Source of the DNA: DASPFV01 sp035620975
GTDB taxonomy: Bacteria; Acidobacteriota; Vicinamibacteria; Vicinamibacterales; 2-12-FULL-66-21
NCBI GenBank assembly: GCA_035620975.1
Contig: DASPFV010000098.1
Span: 1 to 39,150, forward strand
Direction: 5' to 3'
Length of the DNA: 39,150 nt
Every line of letters starts with the position of its first letter. Within the stretch, counting starts at the first letter, position 1. The notes under the pieces are model-generated. The model saw nothing but the letters and a program-made list of their open reading frames with translations. It was not told the origin of the DNA and did not search any database. Shown in pieces: positions 25,437-33,455 of the stretch. The translations under genes and the position numbers were made by a program.

Positions 25437-26585
25437 TTACCTCCCCGCTCGCTGCGATCCCCGCGCGCGGTAGCCCTGGCGGGCGCGCACGTCGTACTGT
25501 CCCGTGCGCACCCGGACCTTGATGTCCCGCCACGCACCGTCCTGCTTCAGGTTCGTGGATGAGTATGAGAGCACATACTGGTTGGCGAGCTCCGTGACGA
25601 TGTCTTCGAACACGACGTCGAGCTCCTGCGTCCGGCGCGGGAAGAACGCCCGCCCGCCGGTCGCCCGCGCGTAGGTTTCCAGGCGGCTCCGCAACTGCGG
25701 GACCGATGCGCCCGTCGCGAAGCCGATGGTGTAAATCATCGCGTCGCTGGACTGAACCCGGGCGAGCGCCTTTTCGCGCGTCGTCAGGCTGTGGCGGTCG
25801 TCGCCGTCGGAGAAGATGACGACGCCTTTGCGGCCCCACTCCCGGCTCACGAGATCCAGCGTGCGGATCGTCGCATCGTACAGCGACGTTCCGCCCCACG
25901 ACGTGAGCAGGTCGACCGCCTTTTCCCGGACAGCGGCGTCCTTTTCACGTTCGGCCACGATGAAGGTCGTGTCGTTGAACCCGATGAGCGTGGCGGCATC
26001 GCCCGGCCGCAGTTTGGTCAGCAGCTGCTTGACCGCCAGCTTCACGTCGCCGAGGGCGTCCTCCATGCTGCCGCTGATGTCGATGGCGAGGATCAGATCC
26101 AGCGGTGCGTCCTCGCTGACGAAGCTCGCGATCGGCTGGCTGATCCCGTCCTCCAGCACCTCGAAGTCCTGCTGCTTCAGGCCACGGACGAACTGCCCCG
26201 CCCGCGTCACCATCACCGGCACCAGGACCGCGTCCGAGCGCACGCGCTCGGCGTAGCCGAGGTCCTTCGTGCGTACGTTGTCCACGAGTCGGCGGCCATC
26301 GGCGAGCGTCGCCACCACGCGGACGTGGTGGCCGCGCACGACATCGCCCGGGTTCCACATGCAGCCGTAGGGCGTGCGCGACGCCGTGCAGATGAGCCGG
26401 CCGTTCACGAAGAAGCTCACCCCCTGGACGTCGATGGGCGGGTCTATGACCGCCTCGAGCCGCAGCTGGCTGCTGACCACGCTGTTTGCCTCGGGAGACG
26501 TGATCTGCAGCGTGGGTGCCTGCGCGGCTCCGGCCGCCGCAACCATGCACCCCGCCCCGAGCAATGCACCCGCCAGCAGTTTCAC
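25437..26585 (-). CDS. Exported VWA protein with Ig-like N-terminal domain and intact MIDAS
   Basis: 382 aa from GTG 26585, which overlaps the upstream stop (GTGA) and has GGAGG close upstream. The signal peptide ends AGAAQA. Residues about 25-105 look like a bacterial Ig-type domain (LQITSPEANSVVSSQLRLEA, GVSFFVNGRLICTASRTPYG) with two Cys that could pair. The VWA domain follows, with the canonical metal site DISGSM (169-174), the threonine loop in GGTSLYDA, and VVIFSDGDDRHS. This distinguishes it from the other VWFA-related proteins of the window, which lack DxSxS. GRAFFPRRTQELDVVFEDIV and the closing strand are typical. It probably binds a protein partner through a metal ion, possibly another product of this operon. 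Confidence 0.9.
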   Translation of the reverse strand: MKLLAGALLGAGCMVAAAGAAQAPTLQITSPEANSVVSSQLRLEAVIDPPIDVQGVSFFVNGRLICTASRTPYGCMWNPGDVVRGHHVRVVATLADGRRLVDNVRTKDLGYAERVRSDAVLVPVMVTRAGQFVRGLKQQDFEVLEDGISQPIASFVSEDAPLDLILAIDISGSMEDALGDVKLAVKQLLTKLRPGDAATLIGFNDTTFIVAEREKDAAVREKAVDLLTSWGGTSLYDATIRTLDLVSREWGRKGVVIFSDGDDRHSLTTREKALARVQSSDAMIYTIGFATGASVPQLRSRLETYARATGGRAFFPRRTQELDVVFEDIVTELANQYVLSYSSTNLKQDGAWRDIKVRVRTGQYDVRARQGYRARGSQRAGR

Positions 26586-29497
26586 TGGACCCCTCCTTGC
26601 GCGCGCTTTCCGCCCGGGCCCGGATCGACGGTGTCCTGGACCGGAACCAGCGGGCCGTCCGTGGTCAGCAACGCCAGATACTCCTCTAAACGCTCCGCTT
26701 TCAGGTTTCGTACATGTTCGACGAGGCTGCGGCGATCGTCCGGGTCGCGGCTCACCACGTTGTTGACGAAATCGAGCGTGGCGGAGGCCAGGACCGGTCC
26801 GAGCAGCGAGGAGGGCATGTCCAGGCCCGCCAGCAGCTCCGCCAGCCGGAGGTTGAGGTCGGGGAAGCCGCTGCCGACCATCCCGAGGCTCCATCGGCCA
26901 GAGAGGGTCTCCCAGGGGCGTCGATCGATCATCCGCACGCACAGGCATCCGAATCGCGGCTCTTCCGACACGCCCCAGGCGTGGACGAAGTCCGGGAGCG
27001 GCTGGCCCTCCAGTCCGAGCCAGAGCAGCTCGCCCAGCGAGAACGCCGGCCCGACGCGAGCCGCCTCGTGGACGGTGCTCCACGCGAGCAGCGTCTGCCG
27101 GGCGGCGCTGAATCCCGCATCGCGTGCGGCCGCAGCGGCGTCCTCAGGTGACCGGATGCCATCCACGCGAGCACGTCCTCGCTGGAGCGCGGCGAGAATG
27201 GCGTTCCTGTCCTTATCCTCCAGGCGGGGCGGCTCGATCAGCACCGCCGACTCGATGAGCAGCCGCCGATCCTCGTCGTTCAGAGTGGGCCGCCGGAAGG
27301 GCGGTACTGCCGAGCGGCGGATCAGCGAGAACTCCGCGAGCCGCACGTCGAGCCCGAGCAGGCTGCCGGTCACCCGCCATCCCTGTCGGCCGTCAGCGCC
27401 TGCGGCCGGAAGCTGCCAGGCCAGGCGACGCCGGAGCAGGTCCGGGTGGAGCCCGAAGTCGTGCCGGCCGGCGGCATCGCCCGCGGAAATCGCCACGTTG
27501 TCGGCGTGGCCCAGAGCCGTTGCGTACACGATTTCCAGCAGGCCGCGAGCCAGCACGTCGTCGGCGAGGGTGCGAAGCGTGGTGGGGAGCCGTGCGTCAG
27601 CCGCCCGATCGTTGGAGGACGCCAGACGCCCGAGCGCCTCCCGCGCGTCGCGCCGGCGGTTCAGCACATCTGGCGGCCACTCCGAGGGATCGTCGAGCGC
27701 GATCGTCGAGACCGCCTGATCGAGCGCCTCGATCCGATTGAGCAGCCGTTCGCGAGTCAGCCCCGGACTCTCCAGCACGTCCGCGGCCCTGGCGATCGCG
27801 TCGGCCGCCTCGAGCAGGGGACGCGGATGCTCGTCGAGGAAGGTCTGAATCCGGACTGCTTCCGCGGCAGCCAGATCCACCATGTAGCGCATGCCTTCCC
27901 ATTCCACGGTTTCCTGGCTGGTGCGTGGCGGGCCCGCGATCAGCCGCACTGCCAGCCGATCGAGATCGTCGGCCGCTGCCGGGTCTTCAGCTGCAGAGGG
28001 CCCTGGCGCCGCAGCGGCCTGGATGGGACCGTTCCCGGAGCGGAGCCAGTCCACCAGCCACCGGCCCAGTCGGCCTTCGTATTCGCCGCGGGCGCCGGGT
28101 TCGATCGCCGTCACGGCCGTGATCGCCTGGGCGGCGGAGGCGGGTGGCAGGGTGCCCCTCGCCACCGCCCTCGTGAGGATGAAGAGGACTCCCTGCAGCT
28201 GCTGCAACGATCGGGTGGCGGCAGCAGTGTCGCGTACGCCGCTCAACTCTTCGGCTCTGCGGGCCGCCCCCGCGATGACACCGACGTCGACGATGCGTGC
28301 GCGTTCGAGCGTGGCCGTCAGCGCGGGGAGGACGCCGGCGGCGCGCACGGCGTCGAGCGCATCGCGCGCGGCTGCCGGCGAGACGTCCTGCAGCAGCCGC
28401 GAGGCGAACAACGCGACGGTGTAGCGGCGGCGCACATCGGTCGCTTCCTCGAAGACCTGCTCGCACAACCACGGGACGTCGGCCGGCTCATCGCCGATGA
28501 GAGTCTGCACGTCGAGATCCGACGGAACCTGCTGTCCCGGGGGGGCAAACGCGAGCCGCCAGAACCGGCGCGAGCCCGGAAGGATCGGGCGTCCAGCCTC
28601 GTCGGTGCGCAGGTCGGCGATGAACTGCGCCGGGTCCATTGCCGGCCGCCAGAAAACCCGATCGGCGAGTCGCCAGGCCGAGGCCACCTTCTCGAAGACG
28701 GTCAGGAGCCGGCGAGCGCCGGCGACGCGATCGCCGGCGTCGGGCGCGTCGAGCCGCATCGCCGCGCGCCGCTGCGGATCGGTCAGCTGCGCCATCGTGC
28801 CGACGAAGTACGCCAGACGGCCGTCGCGATGCATCAGCACCGCGCGGATGAACTGGGCCGGCTCGGCCGTCCGGCGGCCCACGAGCGCTTCCCAGACCGG
28901 ATCAGCGTCGGGTCCTCCGGGCATTCGCACCTGACCGCCGCTCACGCGGATGCCGGGAGCGGCGACCAGGAACGCGGCAGCGTAGCGGGTGTTGATCTCG
29001 GAAATCAGATCCGGTTGCGTGGCCAGCCACGCGCGGGTCGCGCCGTCGAGGGAGAGCAGGCCGGAGTAGAGGAGCGACGCACTGCGGGATCGGAGGATGG
29101 CGGTTGCCAGCTGTGGTGCCGCGACCTGTCCGGCGAACACGACATCCGTCCACACCTTCGGGGTGAGCGGAAGCGGCAGCTGGTCACCTGGCGCATCGGC
29201 CTGCGCACCGACGCGGTCCAGATGCTCGAGGAGCGTACGAAGGGCGTCGAGGCGCGGGGCTTCCCTCGTGGGTTCCCCGGCGTCGTGCGATCGGCGGATG
29301 ACCTCGAGGAGAAACTGACCGCGGTCCGGGACGCTCACATCGCCCAGGACCTCGAGCGCCGCGGGAAGGCCACCGGGCAGCGCCACCACGGACATCGCCG
29401 CGGCGTCGACGCTCTGGCGCGCGTCGGCACGCACCGCGAACGCGAGCGCACCGATGCCGATGACGCACAGAGCCGACAGGCGGCAGACAGGCAGCAC
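26582..29497 (-). CDS. Large secreted protein of unknown family, first gene of the VWA operon
   Basis: 971 aa from GTG 29497 with a signal peptide (ALCVIGIGALAFAVRADARQ). No family is recognised. The sequence is rich in Ala, Arg and Leu with few low-complexity tracts and looks mainly alpha-helical, HEAT/TPR-like in rhythm (repeated stretches such as DVRRRYTVALFASRLLQD and PAAARDALDAVRAAGVLPAL). Two Trp- and Gly-containing regions near the C terminus (LGELLWLGLEGQPLPDF, RPWETLSGRWSLGMVGSG) are probably conserved. Its stop overlaps the start of the VWA gene, so the two are translationally coupled. The long frame, codon-position GC bias and operon position make it a real gene. A role as extracellular scaffold for the VWA partners is conjecture. 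Confidence 0.82.
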   Translation of the reverse strand: MLPVCRLSALCVIGIGALAFAVRADARQSVDAAAMSVVALPGGLPAALEVLGDVSVPDRGQFLLEVIRRSHDAGEPTREAPRLDALRTLLEHLDRVGAQADAPGDQLPLPLTPKVWTDVVFAGQVAAPQLATAILRSRSASLLYSGLLSLDGATRAWLATQPDLISEINTRYAAAFLVAAPGIRVSGGQVRMPGGPDADPVWEALVGRRTAEPAQFIRAVLMHRDGRLAYFVGTMAQLTDPQRRAAMRLDAPDAGDRVAGARRLLTVFEKVASAWRLADRVFWRPAMDPAQFIADLRTDEAGRPILPGSRRFWRLAFAPPGQQVPSDLDVQTLIGDEPADVPWLCEQVFEEATDVRRRYTVALFASRLLQDVSPAAARDALDAVRAAGVLPALTATLERARIVDVGVIAGAARRAEELSGVRDTAAATRSLQQLQGVLFILTRAVARGTLPPASAAQAITAVTAIEPGARGEYEGRLGRWLVDWLRSGNGPIQAAAAPGPSAAEDPAAADDLDRLAVRLIAGPPRTSQETVEWEGMRYMVDLAAAEAVRIQTFLDEHPRPLLEAADAIARAADVLESPGLTRERLLNRIEALDQAVSTIALDDPSEWPPDVLNRRRDAREALGRLASSNDRAADARLPTTLRTLADDVLARGLLEIVYATALGHADNVAISAGDAAGRHDFGLHPDLLRRRLAWQLPAAGADGRQGWRVTGSLLGLDVRLAEFSLIRRSAVPPFRRPTLNDEDRRLLIESAVLIEPPRLEDKDRNAILAALQRGRARVDGIRSPEDAAAAARDAGFSAARQTLLAWSTVHEAARVGPAFSLGELLWLGLEGQPLPDFVHAWGVSEEPRFGCLCVRMIDRRPWETLSGRWSLGMVGSGFPDLNLRLAELLAGLDMPSSLLGPVLASATLDFVNNVVSRDPDDRRSLVEHVRNLKAERLEEYLALLTTDGPLVPVQDTVDPGPGGKRAQGGVQ

Positions 29498-29568
29498 GGG
29501 CCACTCTCTGGCCGCTATTCTGTACTCGTCCCGGCGAAAAACGAAGTCAATATGTCGAGCGAACGCGT

Positions 29569-29614
29569 CGACGAAAATCGTAAAAGGCTCAGCTTTCGCC
29601 GACGATTTTCGTCG
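29569..29614. promoter_or_regulatory. Perfect 13-bp inverted repeat upstream of the VWA operon
   Basis: Arms CGACGAAAATCGT (29569-29581) and ACGATTTTCGTCG (29602-29614) enclose a 20-nt spacer. Each arm is itself a near palindrome of type CGACGA-N3-TCGTCG. The site lies 72 bp upstream of the operon's first start and 75 bp beyond the stop of the esterase gene on the same strand. It could be an operator for a dimeric regulator or a terminator stem, although no T-run follows on either strand. Local base composition is markedly AT-richer than the surroundings. Confidence 0.55.
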
Positions 29615-29688
29615 CGCACCAAGCCGGCGCGTTGATCCACACGCTCGATCGCCTGCGCCCCGGCGGTTCGCCGTCCCGGCGTCGGCGC

Positions 29689-31473
29689 CTACCGCGACAG
29701 CTTTCTCAGGATGCCCGCAATCTGGTTGGGGCCCAGCGGTTCGGAGTGGATCTCGGGACCTTTCAGTCCGGAACGATCCCCCGCATTGTGCAGGACGAGC
29801 CGGCCGCGCGTCATCGACGCGGCGGTCTGGAGATCGCCAGCCCGCCGGAGACCGGGGATCTCGAGGTGCTCGAGGAACGCGTCGTCGTTAGATCGGTCGA
29901 AGCGACCGAGATCGAGAACCGCAAGGGGCGGATGGGCCACGGCGGCGGCGAGCAGCGCCGCGAGCGCGGCGGTGCCATCGGCCACGAGCGGCGCTCCTGG
30001 ATTGGCCCGGATCGCCGCTGCGATGTCGGCGACGCGCTGGGCGGCTGCCGTGAGGTTGTAGGTCTGGAAGTGCCGGATCCCGGCGGCGCCCTCCGCTTCG
30101 AACAGCGTCCACGAGACCGGCCGAACGTCGAAGCCCGCGCGCGTCAACGCGGTCGGCAGGGTCGTACCGGTCGAGGCTACGAGGACCACGTCCCGTCCCC
30201 TTGCCGGCGTGGTGCGCTGCATGCCGTCGCGCGTGTCACTGATCGCGTCCCCCGCGAACCCGAGCACGTGGCGCAGCGTCACGGCGAAGCCTGCCGGCGA
30301 GCCCGCCAGCTGCGCGGTCGCATCCTGAATCCATCGCTCGGTCAGCTGGTCGGGCGTCAGGGCACCTGGCGGCAACGGGCGCCCGTGGAAGACCAGCAGG
30401 TCCTGCAGCGGATCCGGTGTGAAGCTGCGCTCGGCGATCCGCGTCTCCGGCGGAGCGTCCTTCAGCCAGCGGGCCATCCAGGCGTACATCGTCTCGCGGC
30501 TCTCGCGGTTGTAGTTGTGCTCGGCATCGACGCGCACGGCGTGCACGCGATCCTCTGCACCGAAGAGCCTGTAGATCCTCTGGACGGCGGGATATTCGAC
30601 CTCCATTGTCTCTTTCGTCCAGTCGCCCGTCGCCGAGATCATGAGCAGCGGACGCGGCGCGAAGGCCGCGGCAATCTCCACGTTGGTGGTCTCGAGCCTG
30701 AGCCCGGGCGGATTCTCGCAGAGGCAGCCGCCCTGCATGTGCAGCGAAATCATGTTCACGGGCGCGGCGACGGCGACCCGCGGGTCCACGGCCGCCAGCA
30801 GGAAGGTCTGCGTGCCGCCGCCCGACTCGCCTGTGACGCCGATCGCGTCCCGCCGCACGTCGGGGAGCGACTCGAGGAAATCGAGCGCGCGGATGCTGTT
30901 CCAGAGCTGCAGGCCGGCGAGGCTCAGCCCCCAGAGCCGCGCGCGGCGTCCGTCGAACGTGTGCGGGAGCTGGCGGCTGTCGTTGTAGCCGATCATGTCG
31001 TGGCTGAACACGACGAAGCCCTGGCGGGCCAGGCCGATCGCGCGGCCGGGTCCGGAATTGAGCGGCGTGTTCTCGAGCCGTCCGTAGGCCCAGTGCCCGT
31101 GCGGCGAGAGAATCGCGGGAAACGGCCCCTGCCCCGCCGGCCGGTACAGATTGCCCGTCACGTAGAAGCCAGGGATGCTCTCGAAGTACACCTTCGAGAC
31201 GCTGTAGTGGGTGTGAGTGATCGTGCCGAAGATCTCCGACCGCAGGGGCGCGCGCTCGGGCATCGGAAGGAGCCCCGCCGACACCAGCACGTGCTCGCGC
31301 AGGTAGGCCGCCCGCCGCGCCCATTGGTCCCGGGTGAACTCGGGCGGCGGCGGGAAACGGTCGTTCAGCGTCCGGTACGGACGGCTCTGCCCGCTGACCG
31401 AAACCGCCACAGTCAGCAGGGCGACACCCGCGATCGCGTGCCGGGGCCGGAGGCGGATCAGGATGCTACGCAT
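29689..31473 (-). CDS. Secreted acetyl-xylan-esterase-like alpha/beta hydrolase
   Basis: 594 aa from ATG 31473; a longer frame to 31539 is translated purine-rich repeat and is rejected. The signal peptide ends SVSGQS. The hydrolase domain resembles the acetyl xylan esterase/dienelactone hydrolase-like family: FYVTGNLYRPAGQGPFPAIL, ILSPHGHW, GFVVFSHDMIGYNDSR. The nucleophile elbow is GESGGG (Ser217), with the probable acid in SATGDWT (Asp284) and His in DAEHNYN (His319). About 250 further C-terminal residues form a second domain of unclear function (VVLVASTGTTLPTALTRAGF). A role in removing acetyl groups from plant polysaccharide is a family-based guess. The flanking genes give no operon context. 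Confidence 0.86.
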   Translation of the reverse strand: MRSILIRLRPRHAIAGVALLTVAVSVSGQSRPYRTLNDRFPPPPEFTRDQWARRAAYLREHVLVSAGLLPMPERAPLRSEIFGTITHTHYSVSKVYFESIPGFYVTGNLYRPAGQGPFPAILSPHGHWAYGRLENTPLNSGPGRAIGLARQGFVVFSHDMIGYNDSRQLPHTFDGRRARLWGLSLAGLQLWNSIRALDFLESLPDVRRDAIGVTGESGGGTQTFLLAAVDPRVAVAAPVNMISLHMQGGCLCENPPGLRLETTNVEIAAAFAPRPLLMISATGDWTKETMEVEYPAVQRIYRLFGAEDRVHAVRVDAEHNYNRESRETMYAWMARWLKDAPPETRIAERSFTPDPLQDLLVFHGRPLPPGALTPDQLTERWIQDATAQLAGSPAGFAVTLRHVLGFAGDAISDTRDGMQRTTPARGRDVVLVASTGTTLPTALTRAGFDVRPVSWTLFEAEGAAGIRHFQTYNLTAAAQRVADIAAAIRANPGAPLVADGTAALAALLAAAVAHPPLAVLDLGRFDRSNDDAFLEHLEIPGLRRAGDLQTAASMTRGRLVLHNAGDRSGLKGPEIHSEPLGPNQIAGILRKLSR

Positions 31474-31488
31474 CCTGAGTGGGAAAGG

Positions 31489-31522
31489 CGAAAGGGAAAA
31501 GGGGAAAGGGAAAACGCGTCGA
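31489..31522. repeat. Purine-rich GGGAAA tract upstream of the esterase gene
   Basis: The tract GTGGGAAAGGCGAAAGGGAA (from 31489) continues as AAGGGGAAAGGGAAAACG. It is a degenerate GGGAAA run that reads as pyrimidine-rich leader on the esterase strand, starting about 16 nt upstream of its ATG. No known regulatory site is recognised. Confidence 0.6.
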
Positions 31523-31579
31523 GTCGGATGTTGGTTCATTTCACATCGCCATCACGCTCAGAACCCGTGACTCCGGAGC

Positions 31580-31627
31580 CCTGAACCTTGAACCCTGAAC
31601 CTTGAACCCTGAACCTTGAACCCTGAA
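31580..31627. repeat. 14-bp tandem repeat (CCTGAACCTTGAAC), 3.4 copies
   Basis: Perfect units start at 31580, 31594 and 31608, and a partial unit runs to 31627. It ends two bases before the stop codon of the histidine kinase gene. It resembles, in reverse complement and composition, the GGAACC array at 33776-33905, suggesting one repeat-generating process. Confidence 0.9.
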
Positions 31628-31629
31628 AG

Positions 31630-32619
31630 TCAGTCCGCCGCCATCAGGAGCAGCCGCGCGCGAACGCCGTCGAGCGGCGAGGTCTCGAGCGCAATGGTAC
31701 CGCCGTACAGCTCTGCCAGATCGCGAACGATCGCGAGGCCGAGCCCGGAGCCAGGGGCCGCCTCGTCCGCCCGCACGCCTCGCTGCAGGACGCGCTCCCG
31801 CATCTCCGGCTCGATTCCGGCGCCATCGTCGTCGATCGTGATCTCGACGAGACCGTCACGCGCCGCGGAGGCGACCTGCACACGTGTGCGGGCCCACTTG
31901 CAGGCGTTGTCGAGGAGGTTTCCCAGCATCTCGTCGAGGTCTTCGCGCTGCGCCCGGACGACGTGGCCGGGCGAGACGTCCACCTGGAGCCTCAGTCCCC
32001 GTGCGGCGTAGAGGCGCTCCAGCGTCCGCGCGAGCGCATCCGCCGACTCGAGCACCTGGCATCGTGCGCCGGCCGCTCCGGATGCCGCAGCCCGCGCCTG
32101 GGCGAGGTGGTACTCGATCTGACGCCGCATCCGTTCGATCGTCCCGGACAGATCCGCGTGGCCCGAGGCGCTCATCCGCTCCGCTTCGTGCGCCAGCACC
32201 GCCAGCGGCGTCTTCAGGCCGTGGGCGAGGTCGCCCGCGCGGGCCTGCGCCCGTCGCACCATCTGCTCGCGATGCTCGAGCAGCGCGTTCATGTCGTCCA
32301 CGAGCGGCTGGACCTCGGCCGGATACCGTCCCTCGACCCGCCGCGCGCGGCCGCCATGAACCGCTGCCAGTCTCGCACGCAGCTGCTCGAGCGGCGACAG
32401 GCCGCGGCGCACGAGCCAGAGCCCCGCCGCCATGCACACGACCGAGACGGCCACCGTGGCCGCGGCATGCCGATACGCCCACCCGTGCGTGATGCGCGCA
32501 TAACGCGGGCTGTGCAGCATGATAAACGTGAAGAGCAGGAACCCGGCGAGGAAGAGGCCCGCCGTCCAGAGCACGGCGGCCAGCAGCAGCCTGGACCGGA
32601 GCGACGCGTGCGTTCTCAC
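31630..32619 (-). CDS. PhoQ-like sensor histidine kinase with minimal periplasmic loop
   Basis: 329 aa from GTG 32619, overlapping the response-regulator stop as GTGA. Two membrane segments (about 11-34 and 51-71) enclose only about 16 residues, followed by a HAMP-like linker. The dimerisation helix has DLAHGLKTPLAVLAHEAERM with phosphoacceptor His133. The catalytic domain has the N box (DEMLGNLLDNACKWA, Asn238), G1 (DDDGAGI) and G2 (GSGLGLAI). The C-terminal ATPase lobe (RGVRADEAAPGSGLGLAIVR) closely recalls PhoQ, but the folded periplasmic sensor domain of PhoQ is absent, so the input signal must be sensed in the membrane or by a partner. It autophosphorylates and passes phosphate to the upstream regulator. 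Confidence 0.93.
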   Translation of the reverse strand: MRTHASLRSRLLLAAVLWTAGLFLAGFLLFTFIMLHSPRYARITHGWAYRHAAATVAVSVVCMAAGLWLVRRGLSPLEQLRARLAAVHGGRARRVEGRYPAEVQPLVDDMNALLEHREQMVRRAQARAGDLAHGLKTPLAVLAHEAERMSASGHADLSGTIERMRRQIEYHLAQARAAASGAAGARCQVLESADALARTLERLYAARGLRLQVDVSPGHVVRAQREDLDEMLGNLLDNACKWARTRVQVASAARDGLVEITIDDDGAGIEPEMRERVLQRGVRADEAAPGSGLGLAIVRDLAELYGGTIALETSPLDGVRARLLLMAAD

Positions 32620-33275
32620 CCGGCCTCCACGCGGTAGCCCATCCCGCGCACGGTCTCGATGAAGGACGGTCCGAGCTTCCGCCGGAGCCTGGCGACGAAC
32701 ACCTCGACGGTGTTGGAGTCGCGGTCGAGGCTCTCGGCGTAGATGTGCTCGCTCAGCTCGGCCTGCGATACGACGCGGCCGCGATGGTGCATCAGGTACG
32801 AGAGGACCCGGAACTCGTGGCTCGTGAGCCTGACGGGCACTCCGTCGAGCGTGACCCGAGCCGCCCGCGGGTCGAGCACTACGGCCCCGCTGCGCAGCTG
32901 AGGCGTGATCTGCCCGGTCGCGCGGCGGATCAGGGCGCGCAGCCGCGCCAGCACCTCCTCCATCCGGAACGGCTTCGCCACGTAATCGTCGGCGCCGCTG
33001 TCGATGCCCTGCACCTTCTCGTGCCAGCTCCCACGGGCGGTCAGAATCAGGACCGGCATGGACAGGCCCGCTTCGCGCCATCGCCGCAGCACCGTGAGGC
33101 CGTCGACCCGCGGCAGGCCGAGATCGAGGACCACCGCATCGTAGCGTTCCGTCTGGCCGAGGAACTCCGCGCGCGCGCCGTCCGAGGCGCAGTCGACGGC
33201 GTAGCCGCCCTCGCGCAGCGCCGCCGAGAGCTGCCGCGCCAGCCGCGCCTCGTCCTCCGCCACCAGGATCCGCAT
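32616..33275 (-). CDS. PhoP-like OmpR-family response regulator
   Basis: 219 aa. The receiver has the acidic pocket (EDE, residues 7-9), phosphoacceptor Asp51 (VVLDLGLPRVDG), Thr80 and Lys102 (VAKPF). The segment ARGSWHEKVQGIDSGADDYV with KPFRMEEVLARLRALIRR is very like enterobacterial PhoP. A winged-helix DNA-binding domain spans about 125-219 (RLTSHEFRVLSYLMHHRGRV, NTVEVFVARLRRKLG). ATG 33275 is preceded by GGAG only 2 nt away. It is the first gene of the two-gene operon. A direct repeat of the kind bound by this family lies 26 bp upstream, so autoregulation is likely. Confidence 0.95.
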   Translation of the reverse strand: MRILVAEDEARLARQLSAALREGGYAVDCASDGARAEFLGQTERYDAVVLDLGLPRVDGLTVLRRWREAGLSMPVLILTARGSWHEKVQGIDSGADDYVAKPFRMEEVLARLRALIRRATGQITPQLRSGAVVLDPRAARVTLDGVPVRLTSHEFRVLSYLMHHRGRVVSQAELSEHIYAESLDRDSNTVEVFVARLRRKLGPSFIETVRGMGYRVEAG

Positions 33276-33283
33276 AGCTCCGG

Positions 33284-33318
33284 TTTATAGCGCATTCCGG
33301 CCTGAACCGCCGCTGAAC
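33284..33318 (-). promoter_or_regulatory. Putative promoter with PhoP-type direct repeat for the two-component operon
   Basis: On the minus strand the order is GTTCAG-N5-GTTCAG (33318-33313 and 33307-33302; 11-bp period), exactly 12 nt, then TATAAA (33289-33284). PhoP boxes of the form (T/G)GTTTA-N5-(T/G)GTTTA placed about 12 bp upstream of the -10 are established for PhoP-activated promoters. The half-sites differ slightly from consensus. If this -10 is used, transcription would start within a few bases of ATG 33275, giving a nearly leaderless mRNA. Confidence 0.5.
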
Positions 33319-33329
33319 GGCGCGTTAAG

Positions 33330-33455
33330 GGCCACGGAAAAACACGGATGAACACGGAACAGGGATCACAGGGCCACGGAAAAACACGGATGAACACGGA
33401 ACAGGGATCACCCGGCCACGGAAAAACACGGATGAACACAGAAACGAACAGTCGG
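33330..33455. repeat. 42-bp tandem repeat, three copies
   Basis: Units start at 33330, 33372 and 33414 (GGCCACGGAAAAACACGGAT, then GAACACGGAACAGGGATCAC). The first two are nearly identical; the third diverges in its last third. The reverse complement contains CCGTGTTCATCCGTGTTTTT, found also at the start of the VWFA-related gene near 10.39 kb. The period is a multiple of three, so frames stay open through it (the word HGKTRMNTE recurs). Confidence 0.92.

Noticed and set aside
25435..25899. Long N-terminal extension of the VWFA/TPR gene
   Set aside because: It runs antiparallel in another frame of the upstream VWA gene; ATG 25434 has a strong ribosome binding site and signal peptide.
31474..31539. 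N-terminal extension of the acetyl-xylan-esterase-like protein
   Set aside because: The extra residues (FPFPFSLSPFPL) are translated purine/pyrimidine tract; ATG 31473 gives a normal signal peptide.
32620..33081. N-terminal extension of the histidine kinase
   Set aside because: It overlaps the response regulator in another frame; the GTGA junction at 32619 is the natural start.
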